Shown piece by piece: positions 51,068 to 62,392 of a DNA stretch of 64,000 nt; position 1 is the stretch's first letter, and each line of letters opens with the position of its first letter. Origin of the DNA: Portunus trituberculatus (lineage: Eukaryota > Arthropoda > Malacostraca > Decapoda > Portunidae); the NCBI RefSeq assembly GCF_017591435.1, contig NC_059272.1, positions 7,339,550 through 7,403,549 on the forward strand. Reading direction: 5' to 3'. The notes under the pieces are model-generated. The model made no database searches, had not been told where the DNA came from, and saw nothing but the letters and a program-made list of their open reading frames with translations. The position numbers were made by a program, and so were the translations under genes.

Positions 51068-54000
51068 GTTAGATCCATTTCATTAAGTGAACAGTAAACA
51101 GTTAGACAGCAGTTAGGACAAGTTTTATCAGAAGCTCCAAAGTTGTCTTGTCCTTCACTATTTTTACTTTAATGATGACAGCTAAGCAAAAATTCACCTA
51201 ATGACTTCAGAAATTATGTTTGTAAATTTCATTAGTCTCTTCATTTCCTTTCTTTTTAATGATAAATGTAATTGCTTTTTTGTCTTCTCAGTTAAGCATG
51301 ATATGGTTTTGAAAGTTTCCCTCATACTGTCATGGTTACTCTTACTGACAACTTTTTCCTGTTCTTACTGTTCTTACTGTTCTTGATGTACAAAATAGTG
51401 TGACACATATAGGATTGATTAATTGCATACTAGCCTGTTCAATATAATGACTTCATTTGTCATGCTCATTATGTTTCAGAGAGTGGGCTACCTTTCAATG
51501 TAGTGGCCTCCTATGAAATCAATCCAGTGGCTGTAGATGTGTACTGTAGCAACTTCCCAGGCACCAGTAAGCCCCGCAACATTCTGGGGCTCACCATGGA
51601 AGAGCTGACTAGACTCTCTCCAGATATTATCATGATGAGTCCGCCTTGCCAGCCATTTACAAGGTTTTTTTTTAGTTGTCTTTTTGGTTGTTTACTTATT
51701 TTCAGGGTCATGATTGTTGTGTAATGTTTTGTTTGTTAATAGGAACTTGTTATTACACATACTACTAGCCATAATTATTATTATTGCTCAAACCCCCATT
51801 CTCACAGCAAACTTATGCCATGTCTAACAGCTTAAGAAAAAGAAACGAAATAAATACTTGAGGTACCCTTTCTCATTTTCTTAGAGAAGACATCCAGCCT
51901 GTTTTCTATTCCCAAGTACCACCACCCATCAGGCCAATTCCCTCATTCACCTCTTTGCTGTCACAGGGCTTACACGTTGTCTTCGGCTCAGCGCTTGCAC
52001 CGGCTAGTTGTTGTTTTTTTTCTTTTCAGCAGTGGTTTGGTTTGCCTTTTGCTGCTCCTTGGTTTGTCTTGGATATTTCACAGGATTGGGATCTGTCAGC
52101 TCTGTTTCAAGGATTTGCCAAGTCAGCTCCTCTCCATTCACCATGCAGGGATTTGGCCTTAGTTTTGCATATGTTAATGAAATCCCCTTATGAGCCTCTA
52201 TGTTTGGCTTCCTTGAAGGACATTGCACTAAAATCTTTTCTTTTGGCTTTAGTGTTTGCTCATTGAGTTAGTGAACTGCATGGGCTTTTAGCGGAAGTTT
52301 GTCACTCTAAGGATTGGTCTTCTGTGACTTTCTTTAGCCTCTGATTTTCTATCGAAGACACAACTCCCAGGTGATGAATCTCTGTTTGACTTCACCATTC
52401 CTGCTCTTACAGAGTACGTTGGCAACTCGGAAGGGGACCGGCTTTTATGCTTAGTCAGAGCCATCAGGGAGTACCTTTGTAGGACCAGGGATTGTCATCC
52501 TAGATGCTCCCGCCTTTTTGTGATGGTTATTGAGCCTCGGCATGTGGTGCACCCTCATACTATTTCCCACTGAATATGTCAGGTTATCTAGTGTGCACAT
52601 GAGGATGTTTCTGAGGAGGACATGCACTTGGTTTGGGTGAAGGCACATGAAGTTAGAGCAGTAGTGACAAGTGCCTTGATCAAGAAGATTCGGAGTATTC
52701 CTGCTGTTCTTCGGGCAGGAACCTGGAAGAGCATGTCCACTTTTGCTACTGTTTATCTTATGGATATTACTCATCAGTATTTGGATATCTTTTCTCTGGG
52801 CCCTGTTGTATTGGCTCTCAGGGTAATTCATTAATTTTTCTTTTGGGTCACTTATGCAGTTCTATGTATTATCCTCTGTGGGGTTCAGGGTCATTGGACT
52901 ATTATCATGGGGAGATTTGTGATGCTCCTCTCACTCCTCTGGTTTTGTCCCTCTGTCATGGGATACAAGTCCTGCACCCACCTCAGGATATGGCCTCTGC
53001 CTTGTATGTTTTAGGTTTGTAAAGGTGTGTGTCTTGAGGAGTGAAAGTTGTTTTTAGGGGTGAGGTCATCCTCCCTCCTGTACTTGGGATTCAGTTCTTA
53101 AGCAATAATTAATAATTATGTGTAGTAGTATGTGCAATAATAAATAGGATTTTTTAATGTAAAATCCATTTTTATCTACATACTTACTCATAATTGTTAA
53201 TTATAGTTGAGTTTCCCTTCCTCCCTCCCCTCTATGACCCTTTAGGCTAGAGGTGAATGAAGGAATCGGCGTGATGGGTGTCTTCTCAAAGAAAACGAGA
53301 AAGGGTACCTCAAGTATTTCTTTCATTTCTTTTTCCTGAGCTGTTAGACATGGTGTAAGTTTGCTGTGAGAATGGAGGTTTAAGCAATGATTATTAATTA
53401 TGGGTAGGTAACATAACATAACATAAAATAAATGATAGGATAACAAAGGGCCACCAGGGCCCATCTAGGTTATCCTGTATCAGTCGCACAGCGACCTCGT
53501 CATCAGTACTTAAAGATACACTTACAAGTACAAGTACAAGGTATGTAGATAAAAATAGATTTTACATTAAAAATCCTATTATTATTTTGCTTACCATCTG
53601 GAACTGGTTTATTATTAAACTATTAATGATATACCACAAGAAGTGGTAGATAAATATTAATAAAAATAACAAATTTTAGGGCCTTATATGAGACCTAATT
53701 TTATTTTTCTATTATTATTTTTTTTTTTTTTTTTTCAACTGTTATTAAATACACATATGGTTTCCTAAGGCCTTCTTGATACCTGAAATCTAGAGGTCAC
53801 TTTTACTAGCTATTAAATAACTGCAAAATAATACTGGAAACAGTAGTAAATTTAAGACAGTTGTATAAGTATTGTACTAACCCAGGGGTGGGCAAACTTT
53901 TCAGTGCCAGGGCCACATTAGAAAAAATCTCAATCTTACAGGGCTATATACTATATTAACCTAAAATTATTAACATTTATGATATAAAATCAAAGGCTTC

Positions 54001-57000
54001 TAAAGGAAAGCCATTCTCACACGCATGTGCACATTTGAGGAAAGAAAATGAAATGCTAACAATACTATTTGGTGTTGTTTATTGACTTGCACTTTCAAAT
54101 TTACTAACATTTGTCAGGCTGCATGCAGGCCTGTAGGCCATACTTTGCCCGTACCTTTACTAACCAATAGCAACAGCCTATTTCCCTTAAGTGTGAGACA
54201 CTACAGCCTTCCCTTGTGTCAGACAGGGTCTAAAGCGAGATGCAGAAGATGCACGCTCCTCGTCCTTCCTGCATTTGGTGGATTTGCTGCGAAGGGTCCC
54301 ACACCCTCCAAGAATGATCCTGCTGGAGAATGTAGCTGGATATGAGACTTCCCAGACCAGAGAGCATCTAGTGGATATGCTCTTCCACAGAGGATACACA
54401 TGGCAGGTGAGAAATTTGTTAATTTATTCATCTTTATACCAGACTAGCAATCCAACATGAAGTGATCCAGACAGAGCGCTACACACTCCTTAACACATCA
54501 TTCCCACTCTTAGCACCATTGAACTCTGGTAGAAAAGGAATCTCATGTACCATTTTAGTTTGATCTAGTATATCTAAACTAATGTATGTGACATATACCG
54601 TAATTGATGGCTCATAAGACACATGGCCTCATAAGATGCACCCAGTTTTGGCAGACATTGAATTTAAAAAAAAGGTAAATGAATTTTAAAAAAAGGTAAA
54701 TGAGCAGACTAAGCTCTGAATATGAATCAAAGGACTTCACCTGAGATCTGAAGATGATTATTAGCTCTCATTTAAAAACTTTAATATTTGTAAGTAGGTA
54801 GCCTATGTACCAATCTTGTTGTGGGATGTAAACATGTACCTGGAATATGATGTCAGCACTGATTGTGAAAGACTACAGGCCTAACAATCAGAATTTTTCT
54901 TTTTTATTATCACTTTTTTTACATAAATACAAGGTAAGAATGTTAAAAGATAGGTGTAATTTTAATTGTATGAAAGCATCTTACCTTAATGAGTAACAGC
55001 ATCACACTGTAAAGATTGCAGTGAGTTTTGCCCATGTCAAGATCAAGATTGCGTCATGTGTTTTGTTTGGGCTCGTGTGGTGTATGGCAAATTCTTCCTT
55101 TCTGGTGTCATTCTGTGTGAATTACTGGCGTGTATTTTTTTTTTTTTTTTTTTATACGAGGGGAAGCCGGCCAAGGGCAATAAACAATATAAATAAAAAG
55201 GCCCTCTGGATTGCCAGTTTCCATAAAGAAATTCAGAATTATCCAAAAGACAGGAACTAATGGCTTGATACGTCGCTCTTAGAAGAAGTCAAGACGTAGA
55301 AAGATGGAAATACAGAAATAGGCAGGGAGTTCTAGAGTTTACCAGAGAAAGGTATGAATGATTGAGAATACTGGTTAGCTCTTATATTAGAGAGTTGGAC
55401 AGAAAAGGAATGAGAGGAAGAAGAAAGTCTTGTGCAGCAAGGCTGCAGGGGGAGGGGAGGCATGCAGTTAGCAAGATTAGTAGAGCAGTTAGCATGAAAA
55501 TAGCCTTATAAGATAGAAAGAAATGTAAAATTTTGGTGGTGAGAAAGAGGCTAAAGACAGTCAGTCAGAGGAGGATAGTTGATGAGACAAATAATTTTTT
55601 TGAGTCCACCCCATCTAATAAAATTGTATTAGTGGATTCCCCCAAAACATGTGAAGAGTACTCTATACAAGGACAGATAAGGCCCTTGTACAGAATTAGC
55701 AATTGGAGGGGTGAGAAAAACTAGCAGAGATACTTCAGAATGTTTAACTTCATAGAAACTGTTTTAGCAAGAGATGAGATGTAAAGTTTCCAGTTGAGAT
55801 TATATGTAAAGGGTAGACTGAAGATATTCAGTGTAGAAGAAAGAGACAATTAAGTGTCATTGAAGAAGAAGGCATAGTTGTCTGGAAGGTTGTGTAAAGT
55901 TGATAGATGGAGGAAATGAATTTTTGAGGCATTGAACACTACCAAGTTTTCTCTGCACCAATCAGAAATCTTAGAAAGATCAGAAGTCAGGCATTCTGTG
56001 GCATCCCTGCATGATCTGTTGACTTACTCAAGGGTTGGTCATCTCTGAAAGGACATGAAGAGATGTAGGGTGGTATCAACAGCGTAGGAGTGGATAGAGC
56101 AATAAGTTTGGCTAAGATCATGAATGAATAATAGAAAGAGAGTTGGTGATAGGACAGAACCCTGAGGAACACCACTGTTAATATATTTTGAAGAACAGTG
56201 GCTGTCTACCACAGCTGCAATAAAATGGTCAGAAAGGAAACTTGAGATAAAGTTGCAGAGAGAAGGATTGAAACTGTTGGAGGGGAGTTTTGAAATCAAA
56301 GCTTTGTGCCAGACTCTCAAAAGCTTTTGATATGTCTAACGTGACAGCAAAAGTTTCACCAAAATCTCTAAAAGGGGATGACCAAGACTCAGTAAAGAAA
56401 GCCAGATCACCAGTAGAGCACAATATTCTATCTGATTGCCATACTGGCAATCAGATAGAATATTGTGAAGTGACATGTTTAAGAATCTTCCTATTGAGGA
56501 TAGATTAGGAAAACTTTAGACAAGCAAGAGATTAAAGTTATAGGATGGTAGTTTGAGGGATTAGAATGGTCGTTTTTAGGAACAGGCTGAATGTAGGCAA
56601 ACTTCCAGCAAGAAGGAAAGGTAGAAGTCGATAGACATAGTTGAAAGACTGGCCAAGCAAGGTGCAAGCACTGAAGCAGGTTGAGTTTTTGAGAACAATA
56701 GTAGGGACCCCATCAGGTCCATAAGCCATCTGAGGGTTTAGGCCAGTGAGGGCATGGAAAACGTCATTGCGAAATAGCCAGAAAGAGGAGGAGAAGGAGG
56801 GACAAGCACAGAATCATCCCAAAAGGAGTTGTTAGCAGATGTTTGAGAGCAGAGTTCAGCTTTTAGAGACAGATGTGATGGCAGTTGTGCCATCAGGAGG
56901 AAATAAAGGAGGGAAATATGGAGAAGTAAAGTTATTGGAGATGTTTTTGGCTAGATGCCAGAAGTCTCAAGGGAAATCAGTTTGAAAGATTTAAACATTT

Positions 57001-59812
57001 TCTATTTATGAAGGAGTATTTGGCAAGTTGAAGAACAGACTAGGCATGATTCCAGGCAAAAATATAAAGTGCATAAGAATCAGGAAATGGAAGGCTCAAG
57101 TATCTTTTGGGGGCAACCACTCTATGACCTATTATGTATTGTTACCTTTAAAGAAAGAGTGTTGTGATGTAGTACCCATCATCACTTTGTTTACTTGTGG
57201 GAAGATGTCTTGGGTTTGATTTTAGAGCCTCTGTTGCCATAGACTGACCACCAACCACTGCTGCAATACTAAACCTTGGCCTCATAAGATACAGGCTCAT
57301 TTTCTGAAACTTTTTTTGGGGGGAGAAAAGATGCATCTTATGAGCCATCAAGTATGGTAGTCCTCTTGGTTTGCTGTAGCTGCCTGTACCAAACTATTCC
57401 CTTCCATAGCATCGTGTTCTGTTTCTCCCTCTATAAATTACTTTAAAATACTCTTTATTCTTAGTGATATTTGAACATAAAGCTATCCCTTTTTTTATGA
57501 ATAATAAATTCTTGTTGGCAAATGTATAAAATTTGGTATAGCATGTGATATCCCATTAGTGTGGTATTGCCTGGGATAGCCAAGTCAAGTGCAAAGCAGC
57601 TGTCACTCCAAGATCCCACCCCACACCACTACACTTGTTTGGCTTGGACCTTAGGCTAGCTTAACCCTATTTGAATTTTTCTGTTAACATTCATGGAAAT
57701 GGTTATCACATTTTTATTTATTTATTTATTCATTAATTTTGTATTGTAAGTTATGGTAGGCTTTAAGACTAAGATGTAATGGTGCTTGTGAATGTGATTT
57801 TACATGTAGACATCATATCTCTTAATTCCTAACATCACATGATCCCATTACTCTACAATAAATAAATCCAATTGTATTATCAGTTATGTATAGCTATATA
57901 TGGTGACTTCAGTCTGGTATAAAGAATGTTGATATCTTTATCAACTCCATTTCTTTATGGGAAGGCTACTCTTATTTGCTAACAGTGTGTGCAGATTTCT
58001 CACTTTTGTCATGTGGAAAAGTGTTTCTGTGTGTCATTTCACTAAGATTCCCTTATTGGGGCTATTAGCTTGGCATTTAAAACAGATTGCAGTGACTTAT
58101 ACCATGAACCTCATTTGTCATCTAGTGTTTGAGTAGAAGACAATTGAATAATTAACAAATAAATCAATAAAGATTAATATTGATTTATATTTTGTTCAGG
58201 AAAAGCCTTTTGAATGTTGCCTTATCTTTTGTCTGACTGTTATAGCATAATCTTCCACTTAATGAAGATCATTCTCAACAACTCACAGTATCCTTGGCAT
58301 GCAAGCAGCATAAGGCTGGCACCACACTATTATAATCTTTGCTCCTGACAGTGAAACTTGAGAAACTTTGTGTGTAGTGGTTCTTTGCTGTGCGAATTGC
58401 TCCCCAACTGTACACCGAACGACAAGCATGTTGGCATTAGAGGCAATCGTATGTCAATCGCAGATATAATTGTAAACCGCTACGGTAGTCATTCCACTGT
58501 CATACCACTGTCTTTGTTCATGCCTTGATTTCACAAGACAAGGCCACGCCCCCACAAGACAGCATTCATATGAACATTAGACTCGTACTTACTGACGTTG
58601 GTGTAAACCGACAGTGCTCTGATGGTCGTCAATGACTGTTGACTGCCGTACCACATACGTCGCTGGTTATAGATAAAGGTACCGCCCTACATCCTGCACA
58701 ACTCCAGTTCTTCCTTCCTAGTTGCAGCAGCAGTGTCACTTCACATTTACAATGGAGGACACAGATGACCTCAGAAAGCTGGTTGCCCTGATAAATCCCA
58801 GGAACAGGCACAACATACTGCTTTTATGAACAATTATGGTTACCCACATTTTCTGCCTCTTGATTGGCATCCCTGTCACTGTCTCTTTTTTTCATAGTCC
58901 TCGTAAGCTTGGGTGGGATTCAAAAGCACCTCAGCATCACTGTAGAGGTGTATGATGGCTGGTGGGTGGGGAGCATTTTTCTTTGTTAGGGAGTGATGCA
59001 TGGTGGCATAGAGCAAGCTGGTATAGAGGTCTGGAGCAGTCGGCAGTTGTGGGAAGACTGTTGGCTCCTGCCACCTGACTTGTCATTTTATACTGGGCAG
59101 GTGAAACGCCCAACAATTGTACCATGATCATTCCGTGTTGTGGCATTGCCAGAGTAAAGCTAATAGTTGTACAACTGCCTGACTGTTGGGTGAAATACCC
59201 GACAGTTGTACCTTGGTCTGCCATGATTACAAGAGAAGACTATGATACAGCTGTTGTTCAAGGTACTAAAGACAGTCAGATGAGAAGTCGCAATTTCTGC
59301 AGGCTGCCCTGTATTTTTTGCGTGCCAAATCTCGTGTGGGCAGAGCTACAGATATCGCCAACCCTCATAGGGCCTCTAGACAGTGCTACCAACTTACGCA
59401 ACTGAACATAATTTGCACAAAGTCTTTCGTACCTTGGTTGTTTCTCTTACATAAGTGATTGCCACACACCGCAGTTTCCTCACTCGATGATGGTAGCAAA
59501 GAATGTGATAGTGTGATCCCAGCATAAATTAAAGGTAGATGTAGTAGGTATCTTGTTGCACTTCCTGTTGAGTTAGGTGCTCATACTAAACTGCAGGATA
59601 TCAGATTGAAATGAAGCTAGCCTTCTCTTATGAGTAACTTGGATGTATGTATTAATTTTGTTATTTTGTTGATGTTTAACACTAATTGAGAAAAATTCAC
59701 CCAGGAGTTCCTGTTATCCCCCACCCAGTTTGGAGTTCCCAACTCTCGTCTGCGATATTACTTGCTGGCAAGGCTGTCAATGGAATCTTTTCCGTTCACT
59801 ACTTCCCAGGAG
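51010..59812 (+). CDS. TRDMT1: tRNA (cytosine-38) methyltransferase TRDMT1/Dnmt2, first four coding exons
   Basis: The exons 51010-51067, 51480-51663, 54223-54406 and 59705-59812 join in frame into about 178 residues, roughly the first half of the enzyme. Visible motifs in order are motif I LELYSGIGGMQ (AdoMet binding), YEINPVAVDVY, motif IV MSPPCQPFTR with the catalytic Cys, SSSFLHLVDLL, motif VI ILLENVAGYETSQTR, and motif VIII EFLLSPTQFGVPNSRLRYYL. The CQPFTR and PNSRLRY signatures are diagnostic of Dnmt2 rather than Dnmt1 or Dnmt3. The enzyme methylates C38 of tRNA-Asp and related tRNAs. The target-recognition half (including the CFT motif) lies to the right of the window. Introns are filled with transposons. 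Confidence 0.95.
51480..51663 (+). CDS. TRDMT1: TRDMT1 exon 2 (motif IV, catalytic Cys)
   Basis: The acceptor is ATGTTTCAG. The frame starts ESGLPFNVVASYEINPVAVD and ends MSPPCQPFT plus AG of Arg. The donor is GTTTTT, phase 2. The PPC catalytic loop is intact. Confidence 0.95.
51761..53407 (+). mobile_element. DIRS-like element remnant with inverted terminal repeats
   Basis: About 190 bp at 51761-51955 reappears inverted at about 53251-53407 (CCATTCTCACAGCAAACTTA, CTTGAGGTACCCTTTCTC). Between them is a tyrosine-recombinase coding region and no reverse transcriptase or gag. Inverted terminal repeats plus a tyrosine recombinase are the DIRS1 pattern. At 1.65 kb it is a large internal deletion of what is normally a 5-6 kb element. 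Confidence 0.78.
51957..52835 (+). pseudogene. DIRS-type tyrosine recombinase, decayed
   Basis: One nearly continuous frame reads KSPYEPLCLASLKDIALKSF, LLALVFAH-stop-VSELHGLL, LLCLVRAIREYLCRTRD, VWVKAHEVRAVVTSALIKK, LRAGTWKSMSTFATVYLMDI and FSLGPVVLALRVI. The HxxR box (AHEVRA) and the final Tyr (TVYLMD) are present. The first catalytic Arg, expected before VSEL, is a TGA at 52264-52266. Two more stops lie near 52570-52590. SLGPVV after the Tyr is typical of DIRS elements of crustaceans. Confidence 0.78.
53408..53540 (-). mobile_element. Short LINE-B 3' fragment
   Basis: It repeats the LINE-B 3' end at 40976-41110 (GGATAACAAAGGGCCACCAG, CGACCTCGTCATCAGTAC) with the same CATAA-type pentamer tail. 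It is about 130 bp, strongly 5'-truncated, and sits in the right flank of the DIRS-like remnant. Confidence 0.9.
53541..54222. other. TRDMT1 intron 2, distal part
   Basis: The first 50 bases invert 53140-53192 (CTACATAC/GTATGTAG words), extending the DIRS-like palindrome. The rest is AT-rich intron with a poly-T at 53720-53736. GGGTGGGCAAACTTTTCAGTG at 53886 looks like a common hAT-type repeat start, but no second end was found. Confidence 0.45.
54223..54406 (+). CDS. TRDMT1: TRDMT1 exon 3 (motif VI)
   Basis: The acceptor is TTGTGTCAG, giving R-QGLKRDAEDARSSSFLHL. The alternative AG four bases later would create a TAA after two codons, so the upstream AG is the real one. It includes ENVAGYETSQTREHLVDML and ends GYTWQ. 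The donor is GTGAGA, phase 0. Confidence 0.93.
54598..57357. mobile_element. TIR element T9 enclosing LINE-D
   Basis: TA at 54596-54597 and 57358-57359 flanks CCGTAATTGATGGCTCATAAG and CTTATGAGCCATCAAGTATGG, which pair with two mismatches. Its own DNA is about 0.9 kb. A frame near 57028-57130 (RIRKWKAQVSFGGNHSMTYY) may be a transposase trace, but I cannot name it. Confidence 0.7.
55142..57010 (-). mobile_element. LINE-D, 5'-truncated, decayed
   Basis: The minus strand ends in poly-A (T run at 55134-55153). RT pieces are AYGPDGVPTIVLKNS, CLSTSTFPSCWKFAYIQPVP, FRDFGETFAVTLDISKAFES, SGVPQGSVLSPTLFLLFIHD and HSYAVDTTLHLF. The active site reads YAVD where YADD is expected, so a catalytic Asp is lost. 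It is a different LINE lineage from A, B and C. Confidence 0.85.
57360..59704. other. TRDMT1 intron 3, distal part
   Basis: Mostly unassigned AT-rich intron. GGCTGGCACCACACTATTAT at 58314 and a short frame at 58752 (MEDTDDLRKLVALINPRNRH) suggest an eroded PIF/Harbinger-like element, but no second terminus was found. Confidence 0.4.
59705..59812 (+). CDS. TRDMT1: TRDMT1 exon 4 (motif VIII)
   Basis: The acceptor is TTCACCCAG. The 36 codons read EFLLSPTQFGVPNSRLRYYL, then LARLSMESFPFTTSQE. The donor is GTAATT, phase 0. The next exon is not within the remaining 4.2 kb. Confidence 0.93.
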
Positions 59813-60218
59813 GTAATTTGTGTGGCATTTTTACTCTTATCTGTTATCTCAGGAGTGTGTTTATGGTTATATAGTAATAGAAAGACTAACTATTCTGCTT
59901 CTCAATGAGTGTATAAAGTCATACTTGAATCTTAAGTGATCTATGCTTCATCATATGGGATGTGAATGGTTGAAGATAAAATATAATACAGTCGGGTTGC
60001 TACCAATGTGAAGATTCTTCCGCGAATTGTGTCTAATGAGGGCAATCAGTTTGTTTTCAAGTCACATTCCTGTGTAGAAATTTTAAAGCCTAATGATAGA
60101 ATGGATTGCAACAAATCACAGAAAAGTCTGTAATACCAAACATGATAACTCCATGTTGTGGGAATGAGTGCACTGTTATGGTTACTAACTGTGAGAAGAA
60201 TAGTAGATTGCAGCCACT
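59813..60218. other. TRDMT1 intron 4, proximal part
   Basis: No exon or element recognised before the 128-bp tandem duplication. Confidence 0.6.
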
Positions 60219-60465
60219 GCTGCCACCAGTACTGTCATATAGAGTGACGTGAGTGTAGTGATGAGAAAGGTGGACTGCAGCTAATGCTGCCAATACTGCT
60301 GCCATAGACAGTGATGTAGGTTTAGTGAGGACAGGTGGCAACCACTACTGCCACCAGTACTGTCATATAGAGTGACGTGAGTATAATGATGAGAAAGGTG
60401 GACTGCAGCTAATGCTGCCAATACTGCTGCCATAGACAGGTGGCAACCACTACTGCCACCACTTC
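60219..60465. repeat. Tandem duplication, about 128-bp unit, two copies and part of a third
   Basis: CCACCAGTACTGTCATATAG starts at 60223 and again at 60351. The unit contains GTGGACTGCAGCTAATGCTG and GCCATAGACAG in both copies. It lies in TRDMT1 intron 4. Confidence 0.9.
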
Positions 60466-60874
60466 CATGATCCATAATGGTAACAGCTGAGTGTTTATCA
60501 GCTGTGTGTGTAAACAATAGCTCATTGTAGTTATTTAATGACTTATGATACTGTATTTTATTTTTATTTATTTATTTTTGTTTATTATTACTATCATCTT
60601 GAAATCTTTTAAACTTCTTTGTATTTATTATGTATAGTTGTATCTATAATGTTATGTGCAGGTAGTTTAAAAATTATTCATATGAATGAATCGGCGAGAT
60701 TAGAACCTTAATAATTTTCTGCTACTGTTTTAATTAGAATTCCAAAGCAGGCAGACAGCATAATCAAATCCCTGCATTAGTATTAACCTGAATGTCCAGA
60801 CCTGGCCTTATAACATTGTTTATGTATATGGGGTATCATTATTTCATTGTTATTTTTCTTAACATCATTTTTAA

Positions 60875-61686
<812 letters not shown>

Positions 61687-61687
61687 A

Positions 61688-62117
<430 letters not shown>

Positions 62118-62332
62118 TACAACAATATCTAGCATGCAGGAATAGATAAACACAGGCTTTTATTTTGGCTTGTTTGTTGTGTCATATGCATTCATCCATG
62201 CAGCCACATGGTAACTTTGGATTCGTGGAAAAAAAAACACACATTACGGTCTGAAAGAAATGCTTAGTGTCTTACTGGTTTGTCATTGAGCTAAGTCTGT
62301 AATGGTGAAATTTGTTTTTGTGAGGTACCACC

Positions 62333-62338
<6 letters not shown>

Positions 62339-62390
<52 letters not shown>
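62339..62390. repeat. (GT)n tail of LINE-A copy 4
   Basis: A 52-bp GT array that joins directly to the minus-strand LINE-A 3' end (GTATTTACCTAGTTGTAG). Confidence 0.98.

Positions 62391-62392
<2 letters not shown>

Noticed and set aside
58937..59405. Overlapping frames on both strands near 59000-59400 as a gene
   Set aside because: They lack family motifs and lie inside TRDMT1 intron 3. Repeated words such as GACAGTTGTACC point to a small local repeat instead.
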